32,321 bases of DNA from Boletus sp. NGJ (GCA_019096195.1 JAGTXK010000053.1:1-32321), one strand, 5' to 3'. Positions 10,295-20,330 are shown, numbered from the stretch's first letter. Notes: generated by a model not told the origin, from the sequence alone. Numbers and translations: made by a program.

Positions 10295-10739
10295 GAGAGA
10301 CCATTCCGCTCAGAGGTCTGTGGCAAAGTCACTGAAGACGTGCCATATCACTACTAGTGGCCCAACTGTCGTATAGTTCAATCAGTGTACTATTTGTGAG
10401 CAAATTATGAATCACATTGACTTGTGCATGTACTGGGCATTATTCTATTGGTGAGCAATGAAGAAGGCAATGTATAAAATTTTCATTTGGTTGGCTCTAC
10501 TCCCGGTCTGATAGACTTTCTGCTTTGTAGTCATGCAGTTTGGAATTGCTCACCATCACAATGAGGTTGCCCAGTGTGCATGTATTTATTAGTAGTCAAG
10601 TCGGCGAACTTGATTCGTACATATACATGTCACGCACATTCCCCTTTCTGACCCTTATTTGACATTGACATCATGCTGACTGTATTACAGCAGGTTGAAC
10701 ATGGATGAACTTCTTGTGAGACATCATGTCATTGACAGC
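10295..10739. other. Stretch without a recognisable gene
   Basis: AT-rich flank of the DUF6698-like relic. No ORF above 60 codons and no recognisable motif. Confidence 0.4.
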
Positions 10740-11220
10740 CCTTCTCCACAGGCCCCAGTATAGCACTACTCACGCACTTGAACCATACCAATAAGTCTTT
10801 GTGGCTCTTACCAACCTGGGTGATGTGTGTCTTGGCTGACTGTCCATCACTCATTCTCCACAGGACCTACCATTATAAGGGATATATCAGGCCCACAAAA
10901 CTAATGGACCTTGGCCATCCTCACCAAGCTGTGTGATGTGTGTACTTACTGACTGTCTGACACTCATTTTCCAGAAGACCTACAATTACAGGGGTACATA
11001 AGGTTGACCTAACCAATAAAACCTTGGCCACCCTTGCCGAGCCATGTGATCTTTGTCATCACTGACTGTCTGACACCCATTTTTCACAAGATATAAGCCC
11101 TCTCCAAAGTGATAGACCTTAGCCACCCTCACCGAGCTGTGTGATGTGTGTAGTTACTGACTGCCTGATACTCATTTTCCAGAAGACCTACCATTACAAC
11201 AGGCATATAAGCCCTTAGAA
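10740..11220. repeat. Degenerate minisatellite, about four units of 95-113 bp
   Basis: Units start near 10797, 10909, 11022 and 11117. The shared core in order is CTTNGCCACCCTCACCRAG, CTGTGTGATGTGTGT, ACTGACTGYCTGACACTCAT, TTTCCAGAAGACCTACC and ATTACA...ATATAAGCCC. Period differences come from deletions in the third unit. A partial unit (TTCTCCACAGGCCCCAGTATA) precedes the first. No coding frame persists across units. Confidence 0.8.
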
Positions 11221-11575
11221 GATTTCTCTTATACTGTTTTTATTATACAAAATTTGATTTATTACGAAGGCATTGTATGGCCTTATCATAAAATCTGGAG
11301 TCTCGTGATGTGCGAGTCCCAAAAACTTCGCACACCCAACTATATACATCGCGCCGACAACTAAAAGCACTACTTGCGCCAACGATTACTGACTACATCG
11401 CGCACACGTGAGTGTTGAATCGCGCTGAATTTTTGGAGGTTTGGAGCTCCATACTACAGGAACGTTGATACGATTGCTACTCCGAGTCGAATCCTCAGTC
11501 CAACATTCAACTGTGCCGTCGTAGCCATCGCCGTCGCCCAAAATCTATAAAGCGTTGGACACACAACCGAGTATC
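11221..11575. other. Transition from relic-rich DNA to gene-bearing DNA
   Basis: An AT-rich tail of the minisatellite (11221-11290) gives way to CG-containing sequence from about 11310 onward (GCGCCGACAA, CGCGCACACGTGAG). No gene is recognised. CpG dinucleotides become visibly more frequent to the right. Confidence 0.4.
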
Positions 11576-11579
11576 ATGA

Positions 11580-12830
11580 CGTGTCACCATTGATTGCGAC
11601 AACTGGACGCAGGAAAACAGACATACGCGCATCGCTGGAGCAACGTCGGATCGGTTTGGGTGGCCACGACCACCGCTGCGCCTGCTCCTGTACGGTTGAA
11701 TAGCATTTCCGTCTCCGGTGTAGTATTCGTCCCAGCCCAGCGTGATGTTCGGTAGGATCGAATTTCATGTTGACGTCGTAGTAGTATACGACATCCTCCA
11801 TGGTATGCGGGTGGGACGGCAAAGAGACCATCATCAAGTCCGTGGTAATGCATGTACAGTGCCGTGAAGACCGGAAGACCGACCTTCCAAGAATGCAAAG
11901 GACATACTGTCAGTTAGAACTAGGATCAAGGCAATAACATTTACTCGCGGAGACCAGCGTCCAGTGCATCCTGAGCTCTGACCTCGTTGCTAGCGAAGAA
12001 ATCTAATGCAAAGATCAAACGTCTGATGAGATGACGCCACCCTCCGAGTCAGAGGGCATACCGAATGCACCCAGACGGTATTGGATGATGACGACCATGG
12101 TGTTCATGAATTAGCGACGAAATCAGCGCCATTGAACTCGGCGCCGTATCCAGCCTCTTAGCTATATTTCGAGATCGGAGGGACATGCGCATCAAATGCG
12201 TACCCTCCTTCGTGAATACATACCAACACAGGGATCCCGCCCGTGGTAACTGGCTCTGTGGGCATTGTTCCGGGAACGAAGACACTACTGTGGCACTGGC
12301 AGGATTAAAGTTGTGCTTCTCCGCAGTCGTGTTGGACTATCATACATATACTTGAGGAACAAGCAATCCTCCGAAGCAGCCACTGTGGTGCTCTGTCGTT
12401 TGTTGTGTTTGTACGGTGAGACTGGCGCCCTCATGTTTTCACTAAACGTTGTTTACTGTAATCCTGTATCTGTTAGGATTCTGCGTCGCGAGTTGCACAC
12501 CAGACTCGTCGACCAGTGGCTGAGGTGCTTGGAAACTCATGTTTCCTGAGTGAAAATTATATAGATCAGCATGACCACAACGGTGGGCACGATCGAAGAG
12601 AGTTCTACATTACGCTCACCGATAGGTGGGGCAGTCAAGAAACTCGTAATGTTCCTCTGCACGCCAAGTATCCTTGGTATTGTGCATAACCAATATCCAC
12701 GATTGGCGCAGTTATGTTGAAGTTTGTGGTCGGGGCAGTGCTCACAAGGGAGGTTGAAGAGACCAACCATAATGCAATCCAGGCAAGGTCCCAAAGGGGC
12801 AGTGGAATTCAACAAGACGAATGGCTCCAG
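11580..12830 (-). pseudogene. Type-B carboxylesterase / lipase relic (alpha/beta hydrolase)
   Basis: Reading down the minus strand, family landmarks appear in the right order. There is a hydrophobic leader (about 12800-12740, LAWIALWLVSS), then VDIGYAQYQGYL (about 12690), NITSFL followed by a PPIGE-like box (about 12640), QAPQPLVDESGVQLAT (about 12525), SEDCLFL (about 12390), GGIPVLVCIHEGGYAF (about 12230), FNGADFVANS (about 12140), MVVIIQYRLGAFG (about 12090) and SNEVRAQDALDAGLR (about 11970). These match the N-terminal half of fungal secreted carboxylesterases, including the SEDCLxLN signature and the oxyanion-hole GGG region, here mutated to EGG. An intron is visible at about 12613-12546 (GTGAGC...CTCAG). 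Stops and frame changes separate most blocks. The nucleophile GESAG motif was not found. Confidence 0.65.
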
Positions 12831-12846
12831 TGAGGTGCAGCGACCG
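12786..12846. repeat. Short shared repeat, copy 1
   Basis: GGTCCCAAAGGGGCAGTG followed by ACGAATGGCTCC and TGAGGTGCAG. The same string with few changes occurs at 18037-18093 in the same orientation. On the minus strand it overlaps the leader-peptide region of the carboxylesterase relic. Confidence 0.7.
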
Positions 12847-12849
12847 TAC

Positions 12850-13265
12850 GGGGCATCTAGATTTGCTAACCGAACGGCCAGCAGTCAGGCTGTCATGACG
12901 AATCCTTGACAGCGGCCGTGCTGTGTAATTTAGCATGAAAATCAACCGTCGAACCCTCAAGGTATCCCATATATCACCCGTAAACGTGAGCCGCATTTTA
13001 TGCATCGATAACCTGTCAGGTCCGACATACCGAGGTCTCGTTATAATCATGTGCTTGGCCCAGTCATCGAGGGGTAATGAACAGAGCTTCGTCGTGTGAG
13101 TGGGGATACATCATTTGGATTGCGAGGAAAACCATCAAGTGCAGTGAACATAGCAATTAGTGTGTAATGCCTTAATATGCAACCAACTTTTGACTGCTGG
13201 CCGGCAGTCCATTCCTCCGACTCGGCATGCCCATCCGCCCAGGGGAGGTAACTTGGCGTGCACGT
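12850..13265. other. Intergenic stretch between the carboxylesterase relic and hsp10
   Basis: No recognisable coding content. It includes the 3' flank of hsp10, which is transcribed leftward. No clear polyadenylation signal could be picked out. Confidence 0.35.
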
Positions 13266-13766
13266 CTACTCTTGAATCTTGGCTAGGATTTCCGCGTCCT
13301 TGAATAGGAAGTACTCCTGATTGATCCCGTTCAGTATAAAAGTCACACAGAACGGGATGGACAATACATACGTCTTCACCGACTTTAATGGAGTTTCCTC
13401 CCCACCCAGGTAACAGTACACGATCGCCAGCCTTCACCGAAGTTGGCACGATGGCACCGTCCTTGTTGGGTGCCCCAGGGCCCACCGCAATCACAGTCGC
13501 TTCTGGCAAAGGTGTGTTCGTAGCGGATGTAGGAAGGAATATACCAGACGCGGTTTTCTAAAAGTTAGCAGAGCACGTCAGATGCTTATAAAACGAGACT
13601 GACGAGAAAAACTATACCGTCTCAGCCTTGAACCGCTGAACCAACACGCGGTCCAGTAGGGGAACGAGGGACTTGATGGATTTGAAGGTAGCCTGGGCAG
13701 CCTGGGTTGTCGTTCTAACGTGTCAGCTAAACGCTTGAACGTCATGCACGCATTCGTGCTCACCAT
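13266..13766 (-). CDS. hsp10: Mitochondrial 10 kDa chaperonin Hsp10 (GroES family)
   Basis: Co-chaperonin of Hsp60 in the mitochondrial matrix: a heptameric lid that helps fold imported proteins. Four exons give 107 residues, the usual length: 13764-13766, 13618-13701, 13372-13557 and 13266-13316. All introns are phase 0: 62 nt (GTGAGC...CCCAG), 60 nt (GTATAG...TTTAG) and 55 nt (GTATGT...ATCAG). The first exon is only the ATG. Residues about 13-22 are the conserved LVPLLDRVLV. The mobile loop that contacts Hsp60 is ETKTASGIFLP. PEATVIAVGPG, VKAGDRVLLPGWGG and the C-terminal EYFLFKDAEILAKIQ are all intact. No cleavable presequence is expected in this family. The gene looks functional. The ATG choice rests on the spliced frame and on the family's N-terminus; a start within retained intron 1 would be out of frame. 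Confidence 0.95.
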
Positions 13767-13989
13767 AAGGACGGGTAAAAGTAGCAAGAGATTTTAGAGC
13801 AAAGCTAGAGAAAAGTCAAGCGAAGGGAGTTCCCGACTTTTCTGCCGGACTGTTTGGTTCGCACAAACAATTCAAGTCATGTGATCGTTCTCAAACATCA
13901 TCCCAATGATGATTTGCTATGTTCCGGGTCAGATCCATCCTCGTTGACGGGCTTTCAAACACCTTTCAACGCATGCACGAGCTCATATA
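13767..13989. promoter_or_regulatory. Upstream region of hsp10
   Basis: The minus strand just upstream of the ATG has a pyrimidine-rich leader (13767-13830), typical of fungal 5' UTRs. I see no canonical heat-shock element (nGAAnnTTCn array) that I would defend. Confidence 0.25.
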
Positions 13990-14440
13990 GCTGTCCCAGC
14001 TGCTCTGCAGTAACTCAAAGGATGAGTACCGAGTCAAGTCAACGAATCTGTCACGGTCGCAAGACGCATGCGAAGCTGTGCTTTCTCAAACACGGTGGGA
14101 TCAAACTTCTTAACGCTCTTGGCACTTGGGTCATGGGGTGGTTCATCCAGATACATTTACCGGTCACCTACGATCCCTGATATACGCATCTCCAAGTGAA
14201 GGTGGCATACCGATCGGGAGCTTCCCGTGTGCTCTCAACAATATATAATACGATCTGAAACACGTTGACCGCACAGCGCGTTGAATAGTCCAAAGGTAAA
14301 CTTACGGGATGGGTGGGTATATAGTTGAAGTCGCTTGGCAAAGGTTCAGAGGTTTTGAAGAAATAGATTGTACTGCACGAACATGAAGGTTCTATGCATA
14401 CATAACGTCGGCAAGGTGCACGAAATTGTTTCTGCTTCAT
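13990..14440 (-). other. Exon-like fragments of unknown identity
   Basis: Minus-strand blocks read KTSEPLPSDFNYIPTHP (ending at a GTAAGT donor, about 14309), then IVLYIVESTREAPDR after a TTTCAG acceptor (about 14257) and before a GTATGC donor. Farther down is a 40-codon ORF from about 14155 (MYLDEPPHDPSAK, FEKAQLRMRLATV). The splice sites suit short introns, but I could not join the blocks into one frame with a start. They may be the 3' part of a decayed gene between hsp10 and the gene upstream. Confidence 0.3.
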
Positions 14441-14447
14441 AAGCAGA

Positions 14448-15537
14448 CTATAACTTCTCATGCTGAAAACACTCGACCTCCTGGAAGTCAAAGTCAAGCG
14501 AAGAACATTCCTAACTGTTTTACCCGGTCCATCTTAGTCAGTGCTTTCACTTTGAACTTGTCCCCTTGAATCGCGTCGAAGAGTTTCAAAAGGCATTTCG
14601 ATATCAATCGAAAGCAACATGGATTGCTATGACAGACAGCAGAGGGTAAACACAACAACTGTGTTCGATGATGCATAGAGATTGACGTAGTGTAGTGGTC
14701 AAGCAGACCCGGGTGAAACGATTGGGAGAGGGTAGAAGAGGCCTACGTGTATGGAAAAGTCGTGCCAGAGCTGCTGACGAACCTGGCAAAGATTGCTCAA
14801 GTTGACAGTTGATCCAACGGATGACATGGTCCACTCTTCAATAAAAGAACCTTCCAAAGGGATGTTTGAATTCCAACGTGGCCACTTGCCGTGAGGGAAT
14901 TCAGGGTAGGCAGCGATGAACGCAAGCCAGAACGCATCACGACCCCATGACCGCAGTGGAGTGGAGTATGGGATTGTCACTAACCAGGCTTCAATGTCCT
15001 TGCAGAGCATCTCCCAGTTGCAAGAAGATTGATAATCGAAAGTAACTGGGAGTGGAAGGAAAGTAATTGGTTGTTCGTATGGGGGATCACAAAAGCGGTC
15101 GACGTTATCGTTGGTTGGAGAAGGAACAAGTATCTCCCGTTCGTAATCGCCATCGCTCGGAGAAAACTGAAATTCTAAGAAGAGCGGACGTAGCTTACTG
15201 AAACCCACTTACACTGCACGAGTCTGAACCACCCAGGAGGCAATTGCATGAAACTGAATCAATTACTGGTGCAGTGAAGGAGGTCAATTCCTTTGGAAGG
15301 GAAACAGTAACTTGAATTGGCTGGACCAGGAATTGTTCAGTGTAGATTGCAGCGAAAATAGGAAGGGGAACATACCACATCTTTACGGACCAAGTGAGGT
15401 GGGAGAGCTCCGGGAAAGCAGACGGAGAGTAAAATTGGCTTCAAAACTGCTCCATGTGCCTCCCACTCGATCTCAGGGTAGATGGTGTAGGTCTGTACTT
15501 TGTTGTCTGGTAGGTCCATTTGGATGGGCACCGACAT
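14448..15537 (-). CDS. Hypothetical protein, five exons, family not recognised
   Basis: A consistent phase-0 model gives about 285 residues. The exons are 15376-15537, 15213-15320, 14747-15166, 14524-14658 and 14448-14480. Introns are 55 nt (GTATGT...TCCAG), 46 nt (GTAAGT...TTCAG), 88 nt (GTAGGC...ACACAG) and 43 nt (GTAAAA...TCCAG). The product starts MSVPIQMDLPD and has a middle segment with many aromatics and prolines (WGRDAFWLAFIAAYPEFP at about residue 170, then GKWPRW). It has no signal peptide or membrane segment and ends QHEKL. The translation looks like a folded cytosolic protein, but I cannot name a family. An overlapping upstream ORF in another frame (15473-15694, MELYEILEQQREM) could be part of the true 5' end if a frameshift separates it, so the start is uncertain. 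Confidence 0.5.
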
Positions 15538-15789
15538 GAAGTGGTTCAAGAATCAAGACTGCCAACTCATTCCGAATGAATAAAAACAAGACAGCACGTG
15601 ATCGCGTTGGCATCTCGCGCTGTTGCTCCAAAATCTCATACAGCTCCATCGCATCTCGGACTAATATTAATGACTGGCAGGGGTTCGAAAGCAAGAAAAG
15701 GCATCGTCGATGGACAAAGTAAGATTTTACTAGTACAGTCAGGGTCTGGCTAAACGCTATTCAAGCTTGGACGCAAAATTTGTGGGACC

Positions 15790-17540
15790 CATGTCAATAC
15801 ATCTCTCCACACTCTTCATGCAGAATATCCGGACTGACCGAGTGTTTATCGACTTGCCCTTCCCCGGACAACATGTGGGCATGTCGTGACAAGGATTACT
15901 TGATCGCACGAGAAATACAATCTCTACTTCGCGGACCGGACTTAGCGACCGTACTTTACCCAGCACTCAACAGCCGCATCATCCTCTCCACTAACCGCTC
16001 AGCAAGCAGGTCTGGACGGGCTTCCGATCTCGGAGCTCTGGACAGATGACATGCGAGGACGGGAATATGAGATTGATGCTAGCGATGTAGATCCATTCGA
16101 GCTGCTTCGAATGTTGTTGGAACGCGGTGAAGACTTGATCTCACCTCCTGTAATCAATGAATCCACTTAAGAGGATGATAATTCGGAAGCGAATCTCGGC
16201 CTTGAGTTGCCAGGTATTCTTTTGCGTGCATGGTCGCAAATCCTACTCACTCGTCTCGTAGACAGTGAAGAGTTCAGGCATGACTGCACGAGTGGATTTA
16301 GTCGCTTTCGCTTAGGCTTTAAACCTATACTATTCGTGGCCGTCGAAATAGGTGCGTTACTGTCGCCGCAATCGATATGCGCTGATTCTTCAATGTGGGA
16401 CATAGCGTTCCATTGCTGCCCTCCTATTCAGCTCTGCAGGACTCCCCTTCTCGGATGCCCAGAAGCACGCTGTACTCGGCAATGGGAATGGGTGCACAAC
16501 AGGTCCCATCCCCCAATCCCATCAAGAAATGTCATGAAAGGGTCGAGAGGTTCATCGGGAGCCCGTCAGAAACGGTGAAGGCAAAGAGCGGTAATATCTT
16601 TTATATCAACAACGTCGCTCGAGTGAATGCAATGGTAGCCTATCTAGTGGGAGTATCTGCACTAACTTGAACTAACTATCCAGGACTGCGTGAACCCGTT
16701 GACACGTTTCGCGATGCAGACTATTATGAGAATGGAGAAGGAGGGATGTCAGAGGTTTTTCATGGTGAAAAAATGAACAATCATCTTCTTTCACCACCCG
16801 CAATCGGGTAGATGGCGAGACCTATTTTGTAGATGAACTCTTTTCAGGTGACTGTATATGACCGCTTTTATTACTAACATGACTCGGACTCTCACAAAGA
16901 GATGATGTCCTACAACAAGGTTCTTTATGGGCATGGGCGTACAGTTAAACGAACAGGTGTACGTTATTCCCATTCCACTCTACCAAACCAAATATTTTGA
17001 TCTCGCCCTTTTAGGCTGGCTTTATCGCGAGTGATGTGCTTGCAAATGTTCTGATTGCTTCATTCGAGCGCTCGTTCATGGAGATCTCAGCTTCATCACA
17101 TGAACTTGATTGTGGTCTCACTAACCACTGACTTGACGGCCTAGCATCTGTTTCTCCCGCTAACGAACGCGACTGAGGTGACGTCGACCTCGTGTGCGAA
17201 ATACCACTAGCAGAAACACCTCACGAGGTATGATTCTTAAACACGCACACTTTGCACAGTCAAGTATACAAATTCCATTTTTCTCCACGTGTTTCCCTGA
17301 TCCCTTGTAAAGCCAACTACTACTACATTACCAGGTCGAAGGTCGAAAGTATATTTACGCACAAATATGAACGAATAATGGTGTGCGCCGAAAATCGAAG
17401 AATGGTTTCCCAAGGAATGCAGCAAGTATCGCTACAACGGGACGTGGTATGATGGTGATGACAAGAATGACGATATTGATGATAATAATGGTGATGATGA
17501 TGTTAAACGCGTGTGCGATGCTAAGAATGAGAATATAACA
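15790..17540 (+). other. Plus-strand exon-like blocks of an unidentified, probably decayed gene
   Basis: Several blocks read as protein on the plus strand: LPISELWTDDMRG and DPFELLRMLLERGEDLI (about 16040-16140), ILLRAWSQILLTRLVDSEEF (about 16216-16275), SAMGMGAQQV and CHERVERFIGSPSET (about 16480-16580), REPVDTFRDADYYENGEGGM (about 16690-16750), RVDGETYFVDELFSG (about 16805-16850), YNKVLYGHGRTVKRTG (about 16910-16957), IASDVLANVLIASFERSF (about 17020-17075) and ECSKYRYNGTWYDGDD (about 17415-17465). Intron-like spacers with GT...AG ends separate some of them (for example 16958-17013). In-frame stops remain, and no complete model was reached. I cannot assign a family. Confidence 0.35.
17452..17503 (+). 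repeat. Imperfect GAT/GAC trinucleotide microsatellite
   Basis: A run of GAT, GAC and AAT triplets. In the frame of the neighbouring coding-like block it encodes a D/N-rich tract (YDGDDKNDDIDDNNGDDD). Confidence 0.8.
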
Positions 17541-17649
17541 CAGGTGAGCAATGTACGCTCAACGGGAATCCACGAATAGATCTACTCACAACAAAAAATA
17601 CGTCAGTGCACAGGCGCGCCTCTCTCTACCGCGCGAGTCCGATGAATGC

Positions 17650-17775
17650 TCATGCGACGACGCAGTAGTTGTAGCCGGAGCTCCAATTGTCCGCGGACTC
17701 GACTGGAATCGACGAGGTGACCTCCTCATGGTCGGAGCTAGTGAATGCAGAGAGGATGGTGCTGAAGGAATCCAT
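17650..17775 (-). CDS. Lipopeptide mating-pheromone precursor with CaaX box CVVA
   Basis: A 41-residue single-exon ORF begins MDSFSTILSAF and ends GYNYCVVA followed directly by TGA. Basidiomycete B mating-type pheromone precursors are short (about 40-60 aa), usually start with MDxF or MDSF, have an S/T/E-rich middle and end in a CaaX box preceded by an aromatic/glycine-rich peptide. All of these are present: C38-V39-V40-A41 is the CaaX box, W31-SSGYNY-C38 the likely mature core, and E26-S27 or a nearby acidic/polar pair the likely processing site. By family knowledge the precursor is prenylated (farnesyl, given the final A), trimmed, carboxymethylated, exported by a Ste6-type transporter and sensed by a STE3 receptor. 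No receptor was recognised in the window. An in-frame upstream ATG (17865) would add a 30-residue extension unlike the family, so I chose the internal MDSF start. Confidence 0.85.
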   Translation of the reverse strand: MDSFSTILSAFTSSDHEEVTSSIPVESADNWSSGYNYCVVA

Positions 17776-18036
17776 GTCTGAAGGGGATGAGGATTTGTAG
17801 AGGGCACGCGAGGCGAAAGTAAGCAAGGTGTCGATGTGGGAGAGGGCTCGTAGATGAAGAGACACAACTGTCTTTGAAGCTGGAGGGGAAACGGTGCTCT
17901 CGTCAGCCTTTTATAACCTTGAGGCTCCTCGGGTCTCAGGTTACAGTGTGAGGCGGCCCGGAGATGTGTCCATTGCGTTGGTATTGACCACGGCATTCTC
18001 TCGTTGAACACATCCTCTCCCGTCATTTTTTGTCCG

Positions 18037-18093
18037 AGGTCCCAAAGGGGCAGTGCATAACAATAAGATGAATGGCTCTGGTGAGGTGCAGAG
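18037..18093. repeat. Short shared repeat, copy 2
   Basis: This repeats the 12786-12846 string (GGTCCCAAAGGGGCAGTG, AATGGCTC, GGTGAGGTGCAG) in direct orientation, about 5.25 kb away. It lies upstream of the pheromone gene on the minus strand. Confidence 0.7.
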
Positions 18094-18359
18094 GGGCCGC
18101 AATTATTGCAACGTGAGATCAGCGCGTTGCTTCCGGCATTCACAATAAGACCTATCCAAATGTAGCAAGTGTAGTATTCGAGGTTTATGCCTGATTATAG
18201 AAGGTCCCGCATACTTGCACATTGTCAACCCGGCCCTCATGAGGGTGAGCCCACGGAATAAGGAACATGTTATGCGGGCTGCTCTGCTATATGTCTCTGA
18301 TGGGCGAAAACAAAAGGAACGAGGTCTCTCAGCGGAAAATAGTGTGACATGAAGCCACC

Positions 18360-18380
18360 TTTTTTTTTTTTTTTTTTTTT
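18360..18380. repeat. Poly(T) tract of 21 bases
   Basis: A mononucleotide run, A on the minus strand. It could be the tail of an inserted retrocopy or non-LTR element on the minus strand, but nothing upstream of it on that strand resembles one. Confidence 0.9.
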
Positions 18381-19880
18381 CCTTTTGCATCAGCGACCCG
18401 TTAGCAGCGCATGACACAGATAGGACTGGACACCGTTTTCAACGAACTCTTTGGCCGATGTGTGATATGATTTATATTATATATGAATCCACTGTACTTG
18501 GCGGTTTTGCTCCCCTTGGTTCCAAGTTTCAAAGTCCTGCAGCCATGATACCGGGAACGTATTCCTGACATTGATACTCACTGCCTCAGCCTTATGCATA
18601 TGATCCACATTGTCAGATACCAAAGGACACGCCCATCCCTGCAGGCGTGCCTCTCCCCCCGTTGATCGGCCCCCGGTCTCGACCCGTGTCCATTTTTCTC
18701 TGTTTACGTGTTTTTTGCACAACCCCTGGGATGTCCAATTGTATGAATAATAATGCATCATTACATCCCATCATTTTGCGCGACATTCTTTGGGGAGCGT
18801 CACAGACAAAAAGAAACGGGTAGTAAGCATAAACTTTGTTCCCTACCTTCATGTCCGCGCGCGCCGTGCCCCATTGACCTACCGGCTACACCGGACCTCT
18901 AGATCTCTCGTGTGGAATCTTACCTGTCGCGATTCCGTGTAATGAAGAGGACGGCTATTGTGTCGGTCAGGTTCAGTGACGACCCATGAGTTTTTAGGAA
19001 AGGATAATTTCGAGGCAGAAATAAATTCCCAGCAGGCCACGTTCCCAGTGGGAAAATGGAAGAAGAAAGGAGACTCGTTGAATCCTTCGTGCGTTCTTCT
19101 ACCTGTCTATGGGACTTTCCCAGCAACGAGATCTCTCTCCTCTCTCCCGAGCCTGCTACACAAGTTCACATCCACGAGCGGCACCGACCATCGGGTCTGC
19201 TATCTTTAATGCCTCCTGCGGTGTATTTTTTGAGCTCGACTGCACGTCGCCGTTCTTGGTAGAAAACCAGGATATCTTACACTTCCGTCTGCCTCTGAGC
19301 AAGCGTCAAACATCACCGGAATCCAGCATTATTGGCGAGCGATGTGCTGAAGAAACACATGCGGATGTTGTGCGATCAGATAAACACTGTGGGGCAGGGA
19401 ACATATGAGTATGAAATATGATGATGCCACGCAAGTATCAAGGTAAGACTCGGACTATGACTTTTGCGAGCTTGATGTGCCACTCGTGGTTCCCAGCTTG
19501 AGACTTTGGCTCGCGGGCTCGTTCTCAAAACCCATGTCGGGCACGCATGCCCGTGGCAATTTGCTTCAGAAAACCGTCCGACCCTCCATATTCGTACTTT
19601 TCCTGACGTAAAAGGTACTTGTCGATGAGTGGATTTGCTGGTAATGTCCGAGTTGATGACAACACGGGAAATGCAAGGCGTCGTACTCCTGCCTATGACG
19701 ACCACGATTCAGAGAATATGGGGTGGGTCTGCTTACCCGAAACTTTGGTCTCTGAGTCAGAGCACTGCACACAATGACCAGCTTCGATAGGTATCTCCTG
19801 CGACTGTCTACGGCAGGTTACCAGAAGCATAACCAAATTAAAATCCGTCGGGATGCTCCTTTGTACGCCCCTAGTCTTTT
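18381..19880. other. Long stretch without a recognisable gene
   Basis: Short ORFs on both strands (up to 109 codons) show no motif, splice structure or composition that I would defend. I specifically looked for further short ORFs ending in a CaaX box and for seven-helix receptor segments and found none. Confidence 0.35.
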
Positions 19881-19884
19881 GTTC

Positions 19885-20330
19885 AGTTCACGTTAGCGTA
19901 AATGGAATGACGAGTGCCTTTCCTTGTTCCTTTTCTTTCGCTCCCTCTGGATCCCCTATGTCGTGGCGGGAGACCAGGAACAAAGATGGGCTTCCAGTCT
20001 CAGACGTCGCGTAATGAACCCTGCCACCGGCACTCGCAGTGGTCAACAATTGGGCTCTACCACCATTAGGCTGCCCTTTCAAAGGTGGTCTGGTGACTAG
20101 ACCGTATTATGAGGTAAGTCGTCGATAGACGAGGCCCTTTGCCGGCAGTGACATCACGATATACTTGAGTCTTGTGTCCCGATACCATAGCTGATAGGAT
20201 CTGTTCGTATGACATCGGTCGGTTGGTATCGAGTGTTTCGGCCTCTGCCTGTACAACCATCAACGGTCCCTTGACAGAAGATGGACTCCGACAATGGCAA
20301 CTTCCATGCGAGTACAATGACCGGCACTAC
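19885..20330 (-). CDS. Hypothetical minus-strand coding blocks, identity unknown
   Basis: Two blocks look protein-coding. The first, about 20270-20110, reads LMVVQAEAETLDTNRPMSYE, then ILSAMVSGHKTQVYRDVTAG. The second, about 20082-19888, reads KGQPNGGRAQLLTTASAGG, then VHYATSETGSPSLFLVSRHD, and ends VIPFTLT before TGA. The apparent gap between them would need an intron of only about 34 nt (GTCTAT...TCTAG), below the usual fungal minimum, so a frameshift is equally likely. The mixed polar/aliphatic composition suggests a beta-rich domain. No family was recognised and the upstream start was not resolved. Confidence 0.3.

Noticed and set aside
8423-11220. Tandem repeats as a possible CRISPR array
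   Set aside because: Units are long, diverged and lack unique spacers; the organism is a eukaryote.
15660-15710. GGTTCGAAA T-loop-like string suggesting a tRNA
   Set aside because: No pairing T arm, anticodon arm or acceptor stem could be drawn around it.
16390-16600. Weak likeness to an RNA polymerase second-largest subunit box (SPRxTYQSAMG)
   Set aside because: Only a short SAMG-type string agrees; neighbouring conserved polymerase motifs are absent on either side.
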